The notes beneath the pieces were generated by a model. That model had not been told where the DNA came from, made no database searches, and saw only the letters and a program-made list of their open reading frames with translations. This document shows positions 57,851 through 64,000 of a DNA stretch of 64,000 bases, piece by piece. Position numbers and translations under genes: made by a program. Each line of letters begins with the position of its first letter. The first letter of the stretch is position 1. Source of the stretch: Trichobilharzia regenti (lineage: Eukaryota > Platyhelminthes > Trematoda > Strigeidida > Schistosomatidae). Where the stretch lies: contig OX235264.1 of assembly GCA_944472135.2 (NCBI GenBank), forward strand, positions 95,676,319 to 95,740,318. The letters are read 5' to 3'.

Positions 57851-60455
57851 TTATATTTTATTAAAATTTAAGAGAACATACATTACAACCTAGTAACCGA
57901 ATAGTAATTTGCTCGCTTCTTAACGTTATCTCCATGATATCAGTCATTCCGTAAACAGTGAGATACACAAGAGAGATGTAATCCTGAACAAAACAGCATT
58001 TTATTGCCTCTCATTACTGCATCACTAATGATCGATGGTCAATAACAAAGCCAAACATTTTAGTGGGATTGATATTTTCGCGTATTTCTGTGTTTATCCC
58101 TTGAGTTGGCTGTACATTCGAAAAAAGCAACAGCTTCATTTCTTGTCTGAGATGGCTGTTGTCTCTATTGTCTGTGCTTACTCAAACACACACGCAGACA
58201 TACACAAAGACACACACTCACACAGAGAAAAAAACGTCGAAGCCAGCAGTACCTGTTTTCAGACATATCTTCCTCAGGTCACAGTGCACAATTTGATGAT
58301 GGAATTTTAATCAATGACAGGGATTTCTACGTGGATGATAAACTGAATCAAACTGTCAATTTCCAATTTAAACAGTTCGGCGTGAAACTCAATTAGAGTC
58401 TGCTTTGGGATACAAAACTATTAACATCACAAGAAGTTTAGGTAGGCAGACATAGTCTTGTTGATTTAAATTGATTCGGGTTTCTCAGCTGGGCCAAACC
58501 TGGGTACACTACTGATGATCTGGGTGTGTAATGAGCAAAACGACTGGGTGGTGTTTGAATCACTTCGATTCGGCTAGCATGCACTACTGGTTAGTGTGAG
58601 TGGAATCCAGCTAGTCAAATCAGTCAATAAGCAGTATGGGTGTCTTGCAGCAAATCCCAATATATGTGAGTGATCCATCACTGATAATATCCGTGATATC
58701 GATGCTTATGAAACTAGTAGTCTGATAAACAGCACAGACAAGAAATGAAGCTGTTGTTATACGAATGATCCACCGACTTAAGGGATGAACACCGAAAGAC
58801 GCGAAAATATCAATTCCACTAAAATGTTTGGGTTATTTGGTATTTGTTTGCTCTCCTGATATTTCGGTTTGATTAAAATTTAAAAAGGTTTTTTTGTTTA
58901 AGCTCTCCGCATTTGATAACACTTAATAAAGATTTATACTCGCCATAAAATCAATCATATTTCACTGAAAATAAGGAGTACTGAAACGTTAATTAGCATT
59001 AGTCCTAAGAAATCCAGCAGTTCTCAAGCATGACTCTCCAAAGTATTTAAGCTAGAACCTGTGATTATCGAGAAAAACACATATAGCATCCTACCACTTG
59101 GATGCAGTTCAACGAACAAGCTTCCGCTTCCATTTCTGTAGTTTGTAAAATCCTGTGTTTATAGTTGTGAACGAATGCACACGTTCAAAAATTAACTTTC
59201 ATGGAAAATTTTCTTTTGGTTTAAACGTCACTGAATATTAATTATTACATAATGTTACCTTTAGTCCATACAATAGCTTCGAAACATATACGAATCCGCT
59301 TATATCTCTGAATGCATCTTCTGTAGATACAATAACTTAGACAATAAATGTTGCTGGTATCATACTTTTCAGAGTACTTATCCGTCAACGGAATTTACCC
59401 TTCAGATAGAAAACAGATTATGAATTCACAGTGAAGACCAGCAGAACTTTAACGAGACTATTCGTTCAGAAATACAATAGGTAATGGTTAACTGATACAC
59501 TTTCATCTTCGGATGTCCATGAATCGAAAAGTAAGATAGTTGCATTATTATTAATGAATATGGAGATCGTATTTGTCGGCTGAAGTCGTTTGTCTTACGT
59601 ATAGTAAATGTCTTAATTGAAAAAAGGCATTCTCAGCTCTGAACAGATTTAGATATTGGGTATAAATCTTACATAAAGACCTTTACCTCCATATGGATAG
59701 GGACACTGTAAGTGAAAGTAAAATTCCCTTGTCGACGCTCCAATTTAAATCTTATCAACTCAATAATCTTCGATTCAGTTATGAGATTAGTTATCTCTGT
59801 TCACCCAAACCCTTGAATGATGAACTCTCACAATCCATCGTATTTATGTTCACCCTACCGATTTTTTGGTTATATGAATCAACTGCCACAGATATTTAGG
59901 TGCAAGCTGTATCCATTGGTGCTAAGAAATACTACCATATACAGTTTGAAATATATAACAACGGATCAATGAAGGGTATGACAACTGAGTATCTTGTTAA
60001 AACTGACGACTAAATCTTGGAAATAAACTATTTCTTTTGAAGGTGGTACTCCTTTTTATTCCTCACAATACTGAAACTCCAGCTATTCACATGAACAATT
60101 CATACATATATACGCTCAAGAAGCTTGTTCTATCGTGGTTCTAACATGAGGTTTTAATGTCTTCAGTAATATTTATGTTTCAAGTCGGTATTATTCTTAT
60201 TATTATGACTAATGTTATCATTCTAAACCATTCGGTTTCTTCATTATATTCTTCACATACATGATATCTTCTTTTCTAGACTTTTGTGAACCTGGAGACC
60301 GCATATCATTTTTCAAATATTTCATCATATTACGCAACTAGTAACTCAATATCATGAAACTTTTTTCAGTTTCTGATTACATTTGGATCAATATTGTATC
60401 CTTTAGCATTCATTATCATGTGATGAAAATACTATTTTAATGTTTTCTGATAGTA
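57851..60455. other. Intergenic stretch, no gene supported
   Basis: Contains a short CA-rich tract at about 58188-58222 and AT-rich text. No splice-consistent exon of the local family was recognised. Confidence 0.35.
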
Positions 60456-60459
60456 TTAA

Positions 60460-61620
60460 TAACTGGATGAAATTTCAAGAGCAATTCACTGCTGCTAATA
60501 ATCATAGCGGTTTATTCAAATACCTTCATAATTTGTCTCATATATTTTTCCTCTTTGCCTTACTATTCATTGCGACTTTTCATATAACAGGTATAGGCGA
60601 TTAGCCAATTCGATAACATGTGTTTGCTGTTGACTGGGTAAATAAAGATTCGGCGATTAACCTCTGTTCATCTAGCTGTTTATTACTTTTTGATCCTTTC
60701 ACCTTGTCTCACCCTAAGGTGTTATTGTACACACTAGTAAATGCACTGCACTTGCTACTTTTTTCCAGATTCCTTAACGTTGGAGAGTAAGCTGTTCCAA
60801 GTCTATCTGAATTCCTACTTTCCGTCAATCTAATACTACATATATTTGTTCCCCTTTATGAATTTGAATAAAGCAAAAACAGCCGTTTGTGCAGAAAAAG
60901 ATGTTTACCCTCTCATCATCTGCTTGCAGGCTAAATAAATGATTAAATTTATCTACAGAAAAGCTTCATCATACTTGCTAATTTTACATGATGTCAGTTG
61001 ATGGAAGATCTCACACTTAGTGAACAGTACTCAGAAAATTACATTTATATAGTTTTTAAAAAGAAAGTTCAAGTCTGAACAAAATCATTGTAAGCATACA
61101 AATGTTAAGGAAGTTACGTAATAAAGACAAGAGATGAGTAGGATGGTGAGTAACTAAATGGTCGGGTAACATTGTACTGAATTCAACTGAAATCATATGA
61201 ACAATAGACAAGCAAAATTACACTTAATCAAACGGAGTGTTGTTAAAGCTAAAGACTATGTAATCGAAAGAAAGAGATAGTAAAGGCACCCAGCTACGAC
61301 GTCAAGAATGGACTAATCGTTGCTTCTTGCTGAAAAAATTAATATGGTTTCATGTGTTTGATGGAGATTGCTTCGGCAAACTTGAGGGGCATTGAGCTTT
61401 GTTGCCAAGTGGTAATTTTAAAGGATTTCGCGATTTCCACTTCATGATCAGTATCAAGGAGATACCTGGAAATGGCATTAATGTAAGTGTTTGTTCTCTT
61501 GAAACCTAGACTTTCTTGTACATGTTCAAGAAATCGTAGGTGTGCCTTCCTTTCCTTCCTCTCAATACAAGTTTGGAACCTTCTGTTAATTGATATCATT
61601 GTAAAATTTGCAGGTATGTT
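60460..61620 (-). mobile_element. Penelope-like element 3' part with endonuclease remnant
   Basis: Frame 61599-61339 reads LRFLEHVQESLGFKRTNTYI, then AISRYLLDTDHEVEIAKSFK and FAEAISIKHMKPY, matching the second half of the GIY-YIG domain of the 45.4 kb fragment (REHL... SHLVDNGHRI... AEAFAIRATKP). Its 3' flank (60730-60470 on minus: gggtgagacaaggtgaaagg, gttaatcgccgaatcttta) parallels the sequence after the 33.3 kb fragment (gggtgagacaaggtgagagt, ggttaatcgctaaggctttt), and the end near 60540-60470 matches the 32.2-32.4 kb arm. So all three belong to one family. Confidence 0.6.
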
Positions 61621-62860
61621 GAAACTGTTTTGTAGATAAACTTAATATGTTATTTAAGCCGTAAGCAGATGATGACAAGCCAGCGAGATAAGTGATGGTA
61701 CTACATTATTCTTCACAAACTGTCTTTCTAGCTTTATTCAATCTAATGCTACTTCGACCTGTGTAGTTGATTTTACACTTATTACACAATGCTTGGTAAA
61801 TTATATTATTTTCTGTTATTAGATCTAACGGGTCTTCAGGTCGACATAGTTTGTTCCTCAGTTAACTGATTTGTTTAAATACCACCCTAATTCCAGCCTT
61901 ATTAAGAATCCTAGATAACGACAGCCGGTAAACTGCTTCAATGTATCAATGCCTTCTACATGTTCAACAAAATAACTGCACATAAATATCAAATGGATAT
62001 ACTTTCCTAAAACAGACATTTCGCTGAACTATATGTTCTTATCTTCTCATATATCTGATTTATTGATTGAACAGTTGAATCCACAATGCAGGGTATCATA
62101 ACCACATAAGCTATACACGATGACAAAACTCATCATTCCCTAAGCATCAATAGATAAATTATCAAATGGCTGAAAGTTAATTAAAGTTTTCCAGGCTAGA
62201 ATAGGGGGTCAACCCATCAAGTCAAAAAATGTTAATCTGAAACGTGTTGAGTTATGGAAGTTTCGAAGGCGCGAATAAACAGTAGGCAGCCCTAATTGAA
62301 ATATCTCAAATTCGTTCACTAGGTCAGCCTAATCTTTCATTTTGATTTTCGAAATTGCGAATGTTTTCCATACTCCCCATTAAATTGTTATTTACATCAA
62401 GCACTTTGTCCACTATATTATTTAAAAAAATTGATTTATTTAATGTGTGTCTTGTTTAAGTTTGGTTGCTTGACCCACTAGTCACCTAGGAGACTTTCTA
62501 AAGTAGTTACTTAGTTTTGTGTAATTTCAGTTAGGATAGTTTTGCAGATATCAAATAACGCAAAGTTATTTCGCCTACTCTAATACCGATTACACTTACA
62601 AACCTATCGATGACAAACTAGGCTATATGATTAAAAAAAATATGTATTCACTTGCTCAATGTTTCCAGATGAATGCTTACTCCATTATATTTGTACAGAT
62701 CTTCAAAATGGCTAGCGACTGTTAGCATACAAATATGAATATTTTGCAGAAGTATTAGCTGGAAATAATGCCCCGCGAGGTTGAAAACATTCGAGTACTT
62801 TACAACCTATTCCAGCACCGATAAATATCAAAGAACTTGCAACCAAACCAACAACAAGAT
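61621..62860. other. Intergenic stretch, no gene supported
   Basis: No recognisable gene or repeat between the Penelope-like copy and the 3' end of gene D. Confidence 0.35.
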
Positions 62861-62866
62861 ATTCAA

Positions 62867-62872
62867 TTTATT
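62867..62872 (-). terminator. Candidate poly(A) signal of gene D
   Basis: AATAAA on the minus strand about 150 nt after the stop at 63019; an ATTAAA about 10 nt after the stop is an alternative but very close. Confidence 0.4.
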
Positions 62873-63018
62873 TCAAAACATTTTAAACCAATTTAACATT
62901 AAATAAGAAGAAGAAGTAAATAATCAGAATAAACAGTTAAAGACCTTGCATTAGGAGAAGAAAATTAGTTATTATTCAATTGAAATTTCATTCGATTATA
63001 TTAGAAATTTAATGTGAT

Positions 63019-63188
63019 TCAACAAATAGGACAGCAGGAACACCGCCGAACACGTACACAACGTCTGCAACACCCCAGTCGAATACCTCCTCGAATCATA
63101 CATCTTCGTCGCCCCCAAAGTCCAACTCCTCTATGTATGCGAATACGTCGATTACCGGATCTTCGTACATATATTCCAATATCACCAC
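63019..63188 (-). CDS. Gene D: terminal exon, Cys/Arg-rich tail (paralogue of gene C; rest off the right edge)
   Basis: 170-nt exon after a clear acceptor (ttatttaactgtag) in phase 1, ending TGA. With the preceding G it encodes 56 residues: GGDIGIYVRRSGNRRIRIHR, then GVGLWGRRRCMIRGGIRLGC and a Cys-rich end CCRRCVRVRRCSCCPIC (overlapping by one Cys). The first 40 residues align without gaps to gene C's tail (GIDVGIFGRRVDKRRINVHS..., RRRCQIRGGIGIG), including the first Cys at residue 30. The tail is 30 residues shorter than in C and has 8 Cys. I found no convincing upstream exon in 63189-64000, so introns are probably long, as in gene C. Function unknown. Confidence 0.7.
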
Positions 63189-63417
63189 CTACAGTTAAAT
63201 AATTTGTAATAGTTAAATTTAGGAAAAACAATCACAACAAACGATGAAGATGGTGGATTAAACTCTCTACTTTGAAGCGGTTGTCTTTGTTTAATTTCAT
63301 ACAGTGTTGATGGTTGATTAATTATAATGGACGGAATTGTTAGGTCTTTGTTAATATGTCCACTTCTTAATTTAGGCATGTAATAATTGATATTCCCTGT
63401 GCAAGACGTGGTTTTTG

Positions 63418-63475
63418 TGACCCAAGTGGTCTAGAGAATGATACTTCGGCATTTGAAAAGATGTGTGCAGAGATC
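63418..63475 (+). mobile_element. Sm-alpha-like SINE head fragment
   Basis: gtgacccaagtggtctagag followed by atgatacttcggcatttgaa matches the A-box side of the 48.6 kb SINE (gtgacccaagtggtctagtg). The B box and ribozyme are missing. Confidence 0.5.
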
Positions 63476-64000
63476 AAGTCTAAATAGCATCACTGTAACT
63501 CACGGGGGCGGGGGGTACAGGTGATGATTCCCAAATATGACAAAATGTGTATTCTAGATTCCACTATTAGTCACCACCCAATAAACAATAAATTCGATGC
63601 AATTAATTTGTTAAACTGAGCTTGATATGATAATCCAATTATGTTTAGTATTTGTGTGAACTGTTTAATATAAAGGCTGTCCAACTGGTGAGTCATTACC
63701 TCATCAAAGCCCTGGTTAAGTTTCATGAGGAAATACTGGATAGTTAACATTTCATGCAGACCATGTATATATATCCATTATTTCTGCTGCTAGTATTATT
63801 TATTGTCGTAAATTATTCCATTTCGCATGCATGTTCCATACTTATTTAGCACGATAGCATACATCACTAACTTGGATTTTGTTGATTAACTCAGTACAGT
63901 TATTACAGTCACAGTCGAAAACCCTGAAAGTTTTAGCTGGAGTAATTAGTAATTCTAAAAAGAATCTTCTTAGATTTTCGAAATAGAATTAAGTGTACTG

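Noticed and set aside
63014..63202. Plus-strand Arg/Pro-rich ORF opposite gene D exon
   Set aside because: Antisense shadow of the Cys/Arg-rich terminal exon.
1..64000. CRISPR array or prokaryotic operon
   Set aside because: Regular repeats are exons of gene C with variable spacing and splice sites; no Shine-Dalgarno-led gene runs exist.

Overview
The window looks like nuclear DNA of a blood fluke (Schistosoma). It is AT-rich and intron-dense, and littered with tRNA-derived SINEs, one with a near-canonical schistosome hammerhead ribozyme (Sm-alpha type). It also holds many decayed RTE-clade non-LTR copies and Penelope-like GIY-YIG fragments. No prokaryotic feature, rRNA or convincing functional tRNA was seen. 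Genus is inferred from this repeat spectrum; species cannot be told.

The main content is a cluster of genes built almost entirely from very small, phase-symmetric exons (24-105 nt, nearly all multiples of 3, each splitting a codon after its first base). None is visible as a long ORF. Gene A (+, first visible exon 1756, stop at 6456 or 8259) enters from the left. Gene B (-, 29960 to 23108) is complete: TATA box, 2-codon first exon, 61-nt signal-peptide exon, seven further exons, 162 aa. Unit B2 (-, 21733 to 19101) is either the alternative 3' half of B or a separate gene. Gene C (-, 55103 to 41466) is complete: TATA box, 5-codon first exon, another 61-nt signal-peptide exon, three basic/acidic exons, eleven tandemly duplicated exons of 60-63 nt, one short exon, and an 86-residue Cys/Arg-rich tail; about 427 aa. 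Gene D (-, terminal exon 63188-63019) has a homologous Cys/Arg-rich tail and enters from the right. A and B/B2 converge; B, C and D lie head-to-tail. Recurrent Trp-Glu-Thr / Glu-Ser-Glu-Arg modules in A, B, B2 and C suggest one family grown by exon and gene duplication. The architecture is that of schistosome micro-exon genes (MEGs: secreted, small symmetric exons, variable by exon skipping), though most exons here are longer than the classical limit of 36 nt. No known MEG number is assigned.

The gaps (8.3-19.0, 30.0-41.3, 55.2-62.9 kb) and larger introns hold mobile-element debris. The best preserved is an RTE-like reverse transcriptase of 494 codons (16230-14746, -). Others are RT pseudogenes near 9-10 and 37-38 kb, Penelope-like endonuclease fragments at 33.3, 35.3, 40.4, 45.5 and 61.5 kb, several inverted repeats, and many SINEs.

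All exons were called by eye from splice sites, reading phase and paralogy. Transcript data would be needed to settle alternative ends.
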